DNA from: Tessaracoccus lapidicaptus | GTDB lineage: Bacteria > Actinomycetota > Actinomycetes > Propionibacteriales > Propionibacteriaceae | Assembly: GCF_001693815.1 (NCBI RefSeq) | Contig: NZ_MBQD01000011.1 | Span: 1-64,000, forward strand | Length of the DNA: 64,000 nt | Reading direction: 5' to 3' | Shown: positions 1 to 9,026 of the stretch, one piece after another | Position numbering within the stretch: the first letter of the stretch is position 1 | Layout: every line of letters starts with the position of its first letter | Made by a program: the position numbers and the translations under genes | Notes under the pieces: generated by a model | Database searches by the model: none | What the model was told of the DNA's origin: nothing | What the model saw: only the letters and a program-made list of their open reading frames with translations

Positions 1-66
1 TTAAGCCTTTCAGCGCCGATGGTACTGCAGCGGGGACGCTGTGGGAGACTAGGACGCCGCCGGACA
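1..66 (+). rRNA. rrf: 5S ribosomal RNA, 3' part only
   Basis: The first bases match the conserved 3' half of actinobacterial 5S rRNA: a CCGATGGTACTGC block, then a GTGGGAGA...TAGGACGCCGCCGGAC ending. The 5' part lies outside the window, so an rRNA operon ends here. The 3' end is placed by similarity and may be off by a few bases. Confidence 0.85.
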
Positions 67-80
67 CTTACTTGAATACA

Positions 81-140
81 GCGAGGGGGAAGACACCCTG
101 CCGGCCTGGCCGGTGTGTGTGTCTTCCCCCTCGCTTTTTT
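81..140 (+). terminator. Rho-independent terminator of the rRNA operon
   Basis: A perfect 16-bp stem (81-96 with 119-134) is followed at once by six T residues at 135-140. The loop contains a second small GC hairpin. It directly follows the 5S 3' end. Confidence 0.93.
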
Positions 141-247
141 CATGCCCACACGAATGTCAGCTGCTCGGTGTCCCTACCCCCCGTCGATACCCCCTGGGGG
201 AAGGTCTACGATGCTGAGTAGTAGACATGCTCTGGGAAGGGGCGATG

Positions 248-1885
248 ATGGCCTTCGAGCGACGCGATATGACGGTGCAACCGGACCTCAGCCACACGGA
301 GGGTCGGGTGGCCCCCGTCCGGGCGCGCAAACCGATCTACCTCGACATGTTGCCGCCGTGCAACGCGGGCTGCCCGGCGGGTGAGAACATCCAGGAGTGG
401 CTGCGGCTCATCAAGGCCGGACGCGCGGAGGCCGCGTGGCGGCAGCTCATCGTCGACAACCCGTTCCCCGCCATCCACGGGCGCGTGTGTTACCACCCCT
501 GTGAGACGGCCTGTAACCGCCAGGACCTGGACGCCGCGGTCTCGATCCACTCCGTTGAGCGCTACCTCGGCGACATGGCCATCACCAACGGCTGGAAGGT
601 ACCGCTGCCTCGGCGTCGATCGGGGCGTCGCGTGATGGTGGTCGGAGCGGGGCCCGCGGGCCTGTCGGCCGCCTACCATCTGGCCCGGCTCGGGCACGAG
701 GTCGAGATCTTCGACGCCGGAGACAAGCCCGGCGGCATGATGCGCTACGGCATCCCCGAGTACCGCCTGCCGCGTGACGTGCTGGACGCGGAACTGCAGC
801 GTCTGGTCGAGCTCGGCGTGGTGTTCCGCCAGAACGCACCCATCAAGGATCTCCTGGCCACGCAGGCCGAGGGCCGCTTCGACGCGGTCTTCGTGGCGGT
901 CGGGGCCCACATCTCCAAGCGAGTGGACATCCCCGCAGCAGACGCGACGCGCGTCGTCGATGCTGTCAGCTTCCTCCGTGACGTGGCCTCCGGCGAACGG
1001 CCGATGATCGGGCGCCGGGTCGCCGTCTACGGCGGCGGTAACACGGCCATGGACGCGGCCCGCGTGGCGCGCCGGCTCGGGGCCGAGGAGTCCGTCGTCG
1101 TCTACCGCCGCACACTCGAGCAGATGCCGGCCCACGCCGAGGAGCTCGAGGGGGCACAGGCCGAGGGCGTCCAAATGAACTGGCTGCGGACGATCACGTC
1201 CGTCGACGAGGAAGACCTCACCGTCGAGATCATGGAGCTCGACGAGCACGGCAAGGCCCGGGGGACCGGCCGCTACGAGAAGCTCGCCGCCGACACCGTC
1301 ATCCTCGCCCTCGGGCAGCGGGCCGACACCCAGTTCCTGCAAGCGATCCCGGGGATGAGCTTCAACGACGACGTGGTCGAGGTGGACCCGTCGACCCTGA
1401 TGACCGCGGTCCCCGGCATCTTCGCTGGCGGTGACGCGGTGCCGTCGGACCGCACCGTCACCATCGGCGTCGGACACGGCAAGAAGGCGGCCAAGCGCAT
1501 CGACGCCTGGCTGAACAAGGAGGAGTGGGTCCAGCCGGAGAAGCACCCGGTCGTCACCCTCGACATGATGAACGTCTGGTACTTCGGCGACCACGCCCGC
1601 AGGCAGCAGACCGAAACCGGCATCGACGAGCGCTTGGAGGGCTTCGGCGAGGTCGTCGCCGGCCTCAGCGACGAGGAGGCCAAATTCGAAGCGAACCGGT
1701 GCCTCAGCTGCGGCAACTGCTTCGAGTGCGACGGCTGCTTCGGCGCCTGCCCGGAGGATGCCGTCATCAAGCTGGGTACGGGTAACCGATACCGCTTCGA
1801 CTATGAGAAATGCACCGGATGCGCCACATGCTACGAGCAGTGCCCGGTCCACGCGATCGAGATGATCCAGGAGCTTCCCCGATGA
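248..1885 (+). CDS. GltD-like NAD(P)H/FAD oxidoreductase with C-terminal [4Fe-4S] ferredoxin domains
   Basis: Resembles the small (beta) subunit of glutamate synthase: an N-terminal cysteine-rich domain (PCNAGCPAGE, CYHPCETACNR), then an FAD-binding GAGPAGLSAA motif and an NAD(P)-binding VYGGGNTAMDAA motif. The last ~70 residues carry clustered cysteines (CLSCGNCFECDGCFGACP, then CTGCATCYEQCP), as in a ferredoxin. It probably moves electrons between NAD(P)H and ferredoxin for the downstream PFOR; that pairing is inference. No glutamate synthase large subunit is beside it. ATG 248 is preferred because GGGAAGGGG at 234-242 sits 5 nt upstream; ATG 245 and ATG 227 are alternatives. A TACGAT -10 element lies at 207-212. 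Its stop overlaps the nifJ start (ATGA). Confidence 0.9.
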   Translation: MAFERRDMTVQPDLSHTEGRVAPVRARKPIYLDMLPPCNAGCPAGENIQEWLRLIKAGRAEAAWRQLIVDNPFPAIHGRVCYHPCETACNRQDLDAAVSIHSVERYLGDMAITNGWKVPLPRRRSGRRVMVVGAGPAGLSAAYHLARLGHEVEIFDAGDKPGGMMRYGIPEYRLPRDVLDAELQRLVELGVVFRQNAPIKDLLATQAEGRFDAVFVAVGAHISKRVDIPAADATRVVDAVSFLRDVASGERPMIGRRVAVYGGGNTAMDAARVARRLGAEESVVVYRRTLEQMPAHAEELEGAQAEGVQMNWLRTITSVDEEDLTVEIMELDEHGKARGTGRYEKLAADTVILALGQRADTQFLQAIPGMSFNDDVVEVDPSTLMTAVPGIFAGGDAVPSDRTVTIGVGHGKKAAKRIDAWLNKEEWVQPEKHPVVTLDMMNVWYFGDHARRQQTETGIDERLEGFGEVVAGLSDEEAKFEANRCLSCGNCFECDGCFGACPEDAVIKLGTGNRYRFDYEKCTGCATCYEQCPVHAIEMIQELPR

Positions 1886-4800
1886 ACGAACAGGCCATCA
1901 TCGACGGCAACGAGGCCGCCGCCGACGTCGCGTACCGCGTCAGCGAGCTGTGCTCGATCTACCCGATCACGCCGTCGTCCACCATGGCCGAGCTGGCCGA
2001 CGAGTGGTCGGCGCATCGCCGCCCCAACATCTTCGGGCAGGTGCCGACCGTCATCGAGATGCAGTCCGAGGGCGGAGCGGCCGGCGCCATGCACGGGGCG
2101 CTGCAGGGCGGCGCGCTGTCGACGACGTTCACGGCCTCGCAGGGCCTGCTGCTGATGATCCCCAACATGTACCGGATCGCGGGGGAGCTGACGTCGACCG
2201 TCTTTCACGTCGCGGCGAGATCCCTCGCGACGCAGGGCCTGTCGATCTTCGGCGACCACCAGGACGTCATGGCCGTCCGCCAGACCGGTGTCTGCCTGCT
2301 GAGCTCCGCCTCCGTGCAGGAGGCCCACGACATGGCGGCCATCTCGCATTCCGCCACGCTGCGGACGCGGCTGCCCATCGTCCACTTCTTCGACGGCTTC
2401 CGCACGTCGCACGAGCTCAACACGATGGTCCGGCTCTCGGACGACGAGCTGCGGCGCATCATTCCGCGCGAGCTCGTCCTGGAGCACCGGTCGCGCGCGC
2501 TGAGCCCGGCGAATCCGTTCATCCGAGGCACGGCGCAGAATCCCGACACCTACTTCCAGTCGCGCGAGACGTCCAACCTCTACTACCAGTGGGCGCCGAA
2601 GGTCATCGCCAACGAGATGGAGAAGTTCGCGGAGCTCACCGGCCGGCGCTACGGCCTGGTCGAGTACCACGGCGCGCCGGATGCCGACCGCGCCGTCGTC
2701 GTGATGGGCTCCGGCATCGAGGCGATCCTGCCGGTGGTGGAGCGGATGAACGCCGAGGGCGCCCGGGTCGGCGTTCTGCAGATCCGCCTCTACCGGCCGT
2801 TCCCCACGGAAGCGTTCCTGGAGGCGCTGCCGCCGTCGGTCACGCGACTCGCGGTCCTCGACCGCACGAAGGAGCCCGGCGCATCGGGCGAGCCCCTCTT
2901 CCTCGACGTCACCTCGGTGCTCGGGGAAGCTGTCGCCGGAGGCGCGCGGGAGAAGCTCCCCGTGACCATCGGCGGCCGCTACGGCCTGTCGTCCAAGGAG
3001 TTCACGCCGGCCATGGCGAGGGCGGTGTTCGATGAGCTGGCCGCCGAGTCGCCGCGGCCCAGGTTCACCGTCGGCATCCACGACGACGTGACCAACCTGT
3101 CGCTCGACTACGATCCCGCTCTCGACTTCGAGGATCCCGAGACGCTGCGCGCCGTGTTCTACGGCCTCGGATCCGACGGCACCGTCGGCGCCAACAAGAA
3201 CACCATCAAGATCCTCGGATCCTCGGCCGATACCTTCGCCCAGGGCTACTTCGTCTACGACTCGAAGAAGTCGGGCTCGCGGACGGTGTCGCACCTGCGT
3301 TTCGGGCCCAACCCCATCCGCGCCCCGTACCTGGTCAGCCAGGCCGGCTTCATCGGATGCCACCACTGGTCGATCCTCGAGCGGGTCGACATCCTCGAGT
3401 TCGCCCGGCCGGGCACCGTGCTGCTGCTGAACTCGCCGCACGGCCCTGAGGAGACCTGGCATCAGCTGCCGGTGCCCATGCAGCGGCGGATCGTCGAGCT
3501 GGGCATCCGGGTCTATGTCATCGACGCCGGGAAGGTCGCCCGTGCCGCCGGGCTGGGCAGCCGGACCAACACGATCCTTCAGACGTGCTTCTTCGCTATC
3601 TCCGGGGTGCTGCCGCGGGAGCAGGCGATCGAGCGGATCAAGGCGGCGATCACCAAGACGTACGCGCGCAAGTCGGCCGAGGTGGTGCGGAAGAACCACG
3701 ACGCCGTCGATTCGGCCCTCGCCGAGTTGCACGAGATGCCGGTCCCGATCGACGACTGGTCCGACCGCGGGCTTATCCCGCCGGTGCCCGAGGGTGCGCC
3801 GAAGTTCGTGCGCACGGTCACGGCCGAGATGCTCCGCGGTCGCGGCGACGATCTGCCGGTCTCGGCCCTGCCGGTCGACGGGACCTACCCGTCGGGCACG
3901 ACGAAGTACGAGAAGCGCAACATCTCCGAGATCGTCGCCGAGTGGGACGCCGAGGAGTGCATCCAGTGCGGCAACTGCGCCTTCGTCTGCCCGCACTCGG
4001 TGCTGCGCGCCAAGTCCTACCCTGCGGACGCCATTGGGGATGCGCCGGAGGGGTTCCTCTCCGCGCCCCTCAACGCGGCTGGACTCCCGCAGACCCGCTA
4101 CACCCTGCAGGTGTACGTGGAGGACTGCACGGGCTGCGGCCTGTGCGTCGAGGCCTGCCCCGTCAAGCCGGTGGATCAGCCGTCGCGGCGGGCCATCAAC
4201 CTCACGCCCCTGCTGGACCGCGAGAAGGAGAAGCGGGCGGTCGACTATTTCGAGTCGATCCCGGTCAACGACCGGTCGCGCGTCGACTTCGGCACCGTCC
4301 GCGGCACCCAGTTCCTCGAGCCGCTCTTCGAGTTCTCCGGCGCCTGTTCGGGCTGCGGCGAGACGCCCTACCTCAAGCTGCTCAGCCAGCTCTTCGGGGA
4401 CCGGGCGACCATCGCCAACGCGACCGGATGCTCGTCGATCTACGGCGGCAACCTGCCGACCACCCCGTGGGCGAAGAACGCCATGGGCCGCGGGCCCGCC
4501 TGGTCCAACTCGCTGTTCGAGGACAACGCCGAGTTCGGGCTCGGCATGCGGCTGGCCGCAGACCTGCACGAGGATCTGGCCCGGACTCGGCTGGATGAGC
4601 TGCGCGGTGCGATCGGAGATGACACGCTGGTCGATCAGATCCTCGCGGCCCCGCAGCGGCTCGGATCGGAGCTCACCGAGCAGATGGACCGGGTCAATCG
4701 CCTCAAGGCGCGCCTCGAGGGCCTGGCCGGTCCCTCCGTCGAGGACCTGCGCAGCGTCGCGGACCACCTTGTCCGGCGCTCCGTCTGGATCGTCGGCGGC

Positions 4801-5457
4801 GACGGGTGGGCGTACGACATCGGCAGCTCCGGCGTGGACCACGTCCTCGCGTCGGGCCGCAACGTCAACATCCTCGTCCTCGACACCGAGGTGTACTCCA
4901 ACACCGGCGGGCAGGCGTCCAAATCGACGCCGCTCGGCGCCGTCGCGAAGTTCGCCTCGGGCGGGAAGCTCACCAACAAGAAGGATCTGGCCCTGCAGGC
5001 CATGAGCTACGGATCGGTGTACGTGGCGCGTGTCGCCATGGGGGCCGACCCGCAGCAGACGCTCAAGGCGTTCCGGGAGGCGGAGGCCTACGACGGTCCG
5101 AGCCTCATCATCGCCTACAGCCACTGCATCGCCCACGGCTACGACATCCGCAAGGGCCTCGAGCAGCAGTACCGCGCCGTGAACTCGGGACACTGGCCGC
5201 TCATGCGCTACAACCCGGTGATCCGCGACGCCGGCGGCAACCCCTTCCTGCTGGACTCGCCCAGGCCTCGCCTGACGCTGCAGCAATACCAGTCCGCCGA
5301 GCTGCGCTACAAGGTGCTGAAGGCGGCCGATCCCGTCGAGGCCGACCGCCTTGTCGCGCTCGCGCAGGACCAGGTGGACCGCAAGTGGGCGGAGTACGAA
5401 GAGTTGGCCAACCGCGGCGCCCACCAGTTCGCCGCCGACCCGAGGAGCCGGGCATGA
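1882..5457 (+). CDS. nifJ: Pyruvate:ferredoxin (flavodoxin) oxidoreductase, single-chain
   Basis: Oxidatively decarboxylates pyruvate to acetyl-CoA and CO2, passing electrons to ferredoxin or flavodoxin. The 1191-residue chain carries all domains of the homodimeric enzyme in order: N-terminal pyrimidine/transketolase-like domain (YPITPSSTMAE), a middle CoA/gamma domain, two [4Fe-4S] motifs (CIQCGNCAFVCP, CTGCGLCVEACP), a further SGCGETPY cysteine block and a C-terminal TPP-binding domain (GDGWAYDIG, NTGGQASKSTP). Length matches the ~1,170-1,200 residues usual for NifJ. It overlaps both neighbours by 4 nt (ATGA), so the three genes are translationally coupled. The oxygen-sensitive chemistry suggests anaerobic or microaerobic metabolism. 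Confidence 0.96.
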   Translation: MNEQAIIDGNEAAADVAYRVSELCSIYPITPSSTMAELADEWSAHRRPNIFGQVPTVIEMQSEGGAAGAMHGALQGGALSTTFTASQGLLLMIPNMYRIAGELTSTVFHVAARSLATQGLSIFGDHQDVMAVRQTGVCLLSSASVQEAHDMAAISHSATLRTRLPIVHFFDGFRTSHELNTMVRLSDDELRRIIPRELVLEHRSRALSPANPFIRGTAQNPDTYFQSRETSNLYYQWAPKVIANEMEKFAELTGRRYGLVEYHGAPDADRAVVVMGSGIEAILPVVERMNAEGARVGVLQIRLYRPFPTEAFLEALPPSVTRLAVLDRTKEPGASGEPLFLDVTSVLGEAVAGGAREKLPVTIGGRYGLSSKEFTPAMARAVFDELAAESPRPRFTVGIHDDVTNLSLDYDPALDFEDPETLRAVFYGLGSDGTVGANKNTIKILGSSADTFAQGYFVYDSKKSGSRTVSHLRFGPNPIRAPYLVSQAGFIGCHHWSILERVDILEFARPGTVLLLNSPHGPEETWHQLPVPMQRRIVELGIRVYVIDAGKVARAAGLGSRTNTILQTCFFAISGVLPREQAIERIKAAITKTYARKSAEVVRKNHDAVDSALAELHEMPVPIDDWSDRGLIPPVPEGAPKFVRTVTAEMLRGRGDDLPVSALPVDGTYPSGTTKYEKRNISEIVAEWDAEECIQCGNCAFVCPHSVLRAKSYPADAIGDAPEGFLSAPLNAAGLPQTRYTLQVYVEDCTGCGLCVEACPVKPVDQPSRRAINLTPLLDREKEKRAVDYFESIPVNDRSRVDFGTVRGTQFLEPLFEFSGACSGCGETPYLKLLSQLFGDRATIANATGCSSIYGGNLPTTPWAKNAMGRGPAWSNSLFEDNAEFGLGMRLAADLHEDLARTRLDELRGAIGDDTLVDQILAAPQRLGSELTEQMDRVNRLKARLEGLAGPSVEDLRSVADHLVRRSVWIVGGDGWAYDIGSSGVDHVLASGRNVNILVLDTEVYSNTGGQASKSTPLGAVAKFASGGKLTNKKDLALQAMSYGSVYVARVAMGADPQQTLKAFREAEAYDGPSLIIAYSHCIAHGYDIRKGLEQQYRAVNSGHWPLMRYNPVIRDAGGNPFLLDSPRPRLTLQQYQSAELRYKVLKAADPVEADRLVALAQDQVDRKWAEYEELANRGAHQFAADPRSRA

Positions 5458-6467
5458 TCGACCTCACCACGAACTATCTGGGCTTGGCGCTGCGCAACCC
5501 GGTCGTCGCGTCGGCCGGGCCGCTGTCGCAGACCGTGGCCGGGGTGAAGTCCCTGGCCGACGGCGGGGTCGGTGCCGTCGTCCTGTACTCGCTGTTCGAG
5601 GAGCAGCTGCGCCGCGAGGCCGAGGCCACGGCCATCCTCGAGGACATGTACGAGGAGTCCCACGCGGAGGCGATCTCGTACTTCCCGACGGTGCCGAGGG
5701 CCGCCCACGACGCCTCCGCCACCTACCTCCGGCTGGTTGAGCAGGCGGCGGCGGCGATCGATGTGCCGCTCATCGCCTCCCTCAACGGCGCATCGCTCGG
5801 CGGGTGGACGCAGACAGCGCGCCGGCTCGCCGACGCCGGGGCAGCGGCCATCGAGCTCAATATCTACTTCGTGCCGGGTGACCTCACGATGACCGGGCAC
5901 GCGGTGGAGGAGCGTCACCTGGCGATCCTCGCGGCCGTCAAGGGGGCGGTGAACATCCCTGTCGCGGTGAAACTCAGCCCGTACTTCTCCTCGGTCGGCA
6001 ACATGGCGCTGCGGCTCGACGCCGCGGGGGCGGACGGCCTGGTGCTGTTCAACCGCTTCCTGCAGCCCGACATCGACCTGGACCGGCTGACCGTGGAGTC
6101 CGGCGTCACGTTGTCGTCGCCCGTGGACGCACGGCTGGCCAGGACCTGGATCTCCGTGCTGCACGGACATCTGGAGGCCTCCATCGCCGCCACCACCGGC
6201 GTCGACACCGCCGACGACGTCATCAAGTACATCCTGGCCGGGGCCGACGTCGTCATGACGACGTCATCGCTCATCCGCCGCGGGCCGGCGTACGCGCAGG
6301 TCCTCGTCGAGGGGCTCGGGCAGTGGTTGGCGGCTAAGGGGTTGTCACTGTCCAAGGCGAGGGGGCTGTTGGCGGTCCCGGCTGAGGCGGCTGCGGACGC
6401 ATACGAGCGGGAGGGCTACGTGTCGGCGTTGGAGAAGGCGAAGTCGACGTACGGGTCGCTGCGCTGA
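5454..6467 (+). CDS. Dihydroorotate dehydrogenase-like FMN protein of the PFOR operon
   Basis: A 337-residue TIM-barrel flavoprotein of the dihydroorotate/dihydropyrimidine dehydrogenase superfamily. The N-terminus (LTTNYLGLALRNPVVASAGP) and central SLNG, ELN and KLSPYFS motifs fit FMN binding, and the C-terminal GADVVMTTSSLIRRG resembles the FMN phosphate site. Such proteins are often annotated as dihydroorotate dehydrogenases, but linkage to PFOR and absence of pyr genes suggest another redox role; the substrate is unknown. The ATGA overlap with nifJ fixes the start at 5454. No clear terminator follows before the IS element. Confidence 0.88.
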   Translation: MIDLTTNYLGLALRNPVVASAGPLSQTVAGVKSLADGGVGAVVLYSLFEEQLRREAEATAILEDMYEESHAEAISYFPTVPRAAHDASATYLRLVEQAAAAIDVPLIASLNGASLGGWTQTARRLADAGAAAIELNIYFVPGDLTMTGHAVEERHLAILAAVKGAVNIPVAVKLSPYFSSVGNMALRLDAAGADGLVLFNRFLQPDIDLDRLTVESGVTLSSPVDARLARTWISVLHGHLEASIAATTGVDTADDVIKYILAGADVVMTTSSLIRRGPAYAQVLVEGLGQWLAAKGLSLSKARGLLAVPAEAAADAYEREGYVSALEKAKSTYGSLR

Positions 6468-6573
6468 ATCGGCGACCCAACGTATGATCTGCGGTCGCGG
6501 GAGTTAGCCCAGATAGGCAGAATTGTCGCGTGACCCCGCCACAGTGGGAGTATGCGGGGACTGAGAATAACTA

Positions 6574-7698
6574 GTGGCGTGTCGGTGATATAACTTTACG
6601 GTTGGGTGGGACAATGGGTGCATGGCGAATCGGACAGCCCCAGCATTGGAGTTGCGTGACGGTGACAGGGGTGAGTTGGAACGCTTGACCCGGTCTGCGA
6701 CGGTGATGGCCTCGACCGCGCAGCGTGCGCGGATCGTATTGTTGGCCGCTGACGGGGTCGGGAACCAGGTGATCGCAGACACCGTCGGAGTGTCAAGGCC
6801 GACGGTGAACCTGTGGCGAGACCGCTACGCCGAGCGCGGTCTGCGCGGTCTGGCTGACGAGCCCCGCCCGGGGCGACCCCGACAGGTCGACAGGGTCGCG
6901 ATCCTCGCCGCCACCCTGGATCCGCCGCCGGCCAGTCTCGGGGTGACGCACTGGTCGTCTCGGCTGCTGGCCCCACGGTTGGGGGTCGACCATGCCACCG
7001 TCGCGGCGGTGTGGAAGGAGTTCGGGGTCCGCCCGTGGAAGGCGGAGACGTTCAAGTTCTCCACCGACCCGGAGCTGGTGGCCAAGGTCACCGACGTGGT
7101 TGGCCTGTACCTGGCGCCACCGGAGAACGTGATCGTGTTGTGCGTGGATGAGAAGTCCCAGATCCAGGCGTTGAACCGGACCCAGAAGACACTGCCGATG
7201 GCGCCGGGCCATGCGGAGCAGCGCACCCACGACTATGTCCGCCACGGCACCACCACCCTGTTCGCCGCGTTGGAGATCGCCACCGGGAAGGTCACCGGCC
7301 TGTGCAAGGACCGTCACCGGCATCAGGAGTTCCTCGGCTTCCTCAAACACGTGGCCCGCGCCTACCCCGACCAGGAACTGCACCTCGTCATGGACAACTA
7401 CGCCACCCACAAGAAGGCCGAGGTCCGCGACTGGCTCGCCGGCAACCCCAGGATCACGGTCCACTTCACCCCGACCTCCGGCTCGTGGCTCAACCTCGTC
7501 GAGGTCTGGTTCGGCATCATCGAACGCCAAGCGATCCGACGCGGGGCCTTCACCTCGGTCCGCGACCTCACCGGCAAAATCCGCGCCTTCATCAACGGAT
7601 GGAACCGGCGCAAACACCCATTCATGTGGACCAAAACTCCCGACCAGATTCTTGACCGAATAGACCGGAAACGTAAACATGTCTCAACGACAGGCCAC
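6574..7698 (+). mobile_element. Complete IS630-family insertion sequence (1,125 bp)
   Basis: The ends form imperfect inverted repeats beginning GTGGCGTGTCGGTGA (left, from 6574) and GTGGCCTGTCGTTGA (right, reading back from 7698), 21 of 27 positions alike. Each end is flanked by a TA dinucleotide (6572-6573 and 7699-7700), the target duplication typical of IS630/Tc1. The outer flanking bases C6571 and G7701 show that the empty site was CTAG, the preferred IS630 target. It lies in an intergenic gap and interrupts no recognisable gene. Confidence 0.92.
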
Positions 7699-7701
7699 TA
7701 G
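6622..7701 (+). CDS. IS630-family transposase
   Basis: A 359-residue DDE transposase. The N-terminal helix-turn-helix region (~residues 30-75, QVIADTVGVSRPTVNLW) binds the element ends. The catalytic core shows D176 (VLCVDEKSQ), D258 (LVMDNYATH) and E294 (SWLNLVEVWF), the IS630 arrangement. No frameshift is needed, so the element may be active. The reading frame runs through the whole right inverted repeat; the TAG stop (7699-7701) is made from the TA target duplication plus the first flanking G. Confidence 0.95.
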   Translation: MANRTAPALELRDGDRGELERLTRSATVMASTAQRARIVLLAADGVGNQVIADTVGVSRPTVNLWRDRYAERGLRGLADEPRPGRPRQVDRVAILAATLDPPPASLGVTHWSSRLLAPRLGVDHATVAAVWKEFGVRPWKAETFKFSTDPELVAKVTDVVGLYLAPPENVIVLCVDEKSQIQALNRTQKTLPMAPGHAEQRTHDYVRHGTTTLFAALEIATGKVTGLCKDRHRHQEFLGFLKHVARAYPDQELHLVMDNYATHKKAEVRDWLAGNPRITVHFTPTSGSWLNLVEVWFGIIERQAIRRGAFTSVRDLTGKIRAFINGWNRRKHPFMWTKTPDQILDRIDRKRKHVSTTGH

Positions 7702-7789
7702 GACATCGTTGTGGAGGCGCTGCGCTTTGGATCAAGCAGGGCTGCTGATCCGGCGCATTCGATTCCAGTAGAAGGGACGTACATCACTC

Positions 7790-8869
7790 ATGCCGATCGA
7801 AGACGCGATCAAGGAACTGGCCACCAAAGTAACCGATCATGGACGGGCTCTGCTCACCGAGGAGGCGACCAAGACCGCTGTGGTGCTGCCATTCATCGCC
7901 CGCGTGCTCGGGTACGACGTGTTCGACCCCAGTGAGGTCCTGCCGGAGTTCACGTCGGATATCGGTACCAAGAAGGGGGAGAAGGTCGACTTCGCAATCC
8001 TGCGTGGGGGAGATGTCCAGATGTTGATCGAGTGCAAGCCGATCGGCGCACCTCTCGACATCAACCACGCATCACAGCTGTTCCGGTATTTCCATGTGAC
8101 TAACGCCCGCATCGGAGTGTTGACCAACGGTCAGTACTGGCACTTTTTCACGGACTTGGATCAGCCCAACAAGATGGACCAGCATCCATTCCTCCGGCTC
8201 AACCTGCTCGATGTCGACCCGTACGCGCTCCCCGAGTTACAGAAGATGACGAAATCGACGTTCGACCTCGACTCGGTGCTCTCCGCTGCCGAGGAACTGA
8301 AGTATGTCTCGGGGGTGAAGCAGGCGATCGACCAGCTTTTCGCGTCACCGACTGAGGAGTTCGTGCGGCTCCTGGCGGCCAAGGTCTACGACCGACCTCT
8401 CACCGCCAAGATGCGTGAGTTCTTCACCGGCGTTACGGTCAAGGCTTCCAAGCAGTGGATCACTGAGCAGGTCAACACTCGGTTGAAGACAGCATTGCAG
8501 GGCCAAGGCGTCAGCATGCCGGCCCCTGCCGCCACCTCTGATCCGGTTGAAGACAGCGAAGGGGATGAGGGGCCGAAGGACATCGAGACCACGTTCGAGG
8601 AGATCGAAGGCTTCAACATCGTCCGTGCTATCGCGGTCAGCGACGTACCGGTGGAGCGAGTTGCGGCACGGGACACGAAGTCGTACTTCGGGATTCTCCT
8701 CGACGACAACAACCGCAAGCCCATCTGTCGGCTGCACTTCAACCGGAAGCAGAAGTTCATCGGGATTGTCGGAGAAGACAAGAGCGAGACGCGAATTCCC
8801 ATCGACAAGATCTCCGACATCTATCACCACGCCGACGCCATCCGCGAGGCAGTCAGGCGTTTCGCCTGA
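7790..8869 (+). CDS. Orphan protein with type I restriction HsdR N-terminal-like nuclease domain
   Basis: A 359-residue protein whose first ~150 residues resemble the HsdR N-terminal (PD-(D/E)XK) fold: KVDFAIL followed 11 residues later by IECKPIG supplies the D...ExK nuclease core, with the family's usual TNGQYWHFFTDL strand after it. No helicase motor, HsdM or HsdS follows. The C-terminal ~100 residues (ITTFEEIEGF-like onward) may be a separate binding domain. Base composition is visibly lower in GC than its neighbours, and it sits between an IS630 element and a tRNA gene, which suggests horizontal transfer. Role unknown: solitary defence nuclease, or remnant of a larger system. AGAAGGGA upstream is a fair ribosome binding site. 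Confidence 0.75.
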   Translation: MPIEDAIKELATKVTDHGRALLTEEATKTAVVLPFIARVLGYDVFDPSEVLPEFTSDIGTKKGEKVDFAILRGGDVQMLIECKPIGAPLDINHASQLFRYFHVTNARIGVLTNGQYWHFFTDLDQPNKMDQHPFLRLNLLDVDPYALPELQKMTKSTFDLDSVLSAAEELKYVSGVKQAIDQLFASPTEEFVRLLAAKVYDRPLTAKMREFFTGVTVKASKQWITEQVNTRLKTALQGQGVSMPAPAATSDPVEDSEGDEGPKDIETTFEEIEGFNIVRAIAVSDVPVERVAARDTKSYFGILLDDNNRKPICRLHFNRKQKFIGIVGEDKSETRIPIDKISDIYHHADAIREAVRRFA

Positions 8870-8884
8870 GCCGTTCGGCGCCTG

Positions 8885-8917
8885 GGTGTCGATCCGACCG
8901 CGGGGGTCGGGGACACC
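8885..8917. terminator. Hairpin between convergent nuclease gene and tRNA-Arg
   Basis: GGTGTC (8885-8890) pairs with GACACC (8912-8917), and inside it CCGACC (8894-8899) pairs with GGTCGG (8905-8910). It lies where the rightward nuclease gene and leftward tRNA-Arg transcripts meet. No U tract is present. Confidence 0.5.
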
Positions 8918-8950
8918 TTCATAGGTCCACAGCTGCCGCAGGCCTATCGT

Positions 8951-9026
8951 TGGCGACCCCGGGAAGATTCGAACTTCCGACACAAGGTTTAGGAAACCTC
9001 TGCTCTATCCCCTGAGCTACGGGGCC
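8951..9026 (-). tRNA. tRNA-Arg (anticodon CCT)
   Basis: Read on the minus strand it folds as a standard cloverleaf: acceptor GGCCCCG/CGGGGTC, D-arm GCTC...GAGC, anticodon loop TTCCTAA giving CCT, T-arm GGAAG-TTCGAAT-CTTCC, discriminator G and an encoded CCA. Its 3' end faces the IS/nuclease segment. Confidence 0.95.

Noticed and set aside
1831-5424. 1,197-residue reading frame antisense to nifJ
   Set aside because: Shadow frame of a GC-rich gene; Arg/Gly/Asp-rich product with no domain, and nifJ is certain.
5454-6467. Calling the third PFOR operon gene pyrD
   Set aside because: No pyrimidine genes nearby and tight coupling to nifJ; the superfamily is clear but the substrate is not.
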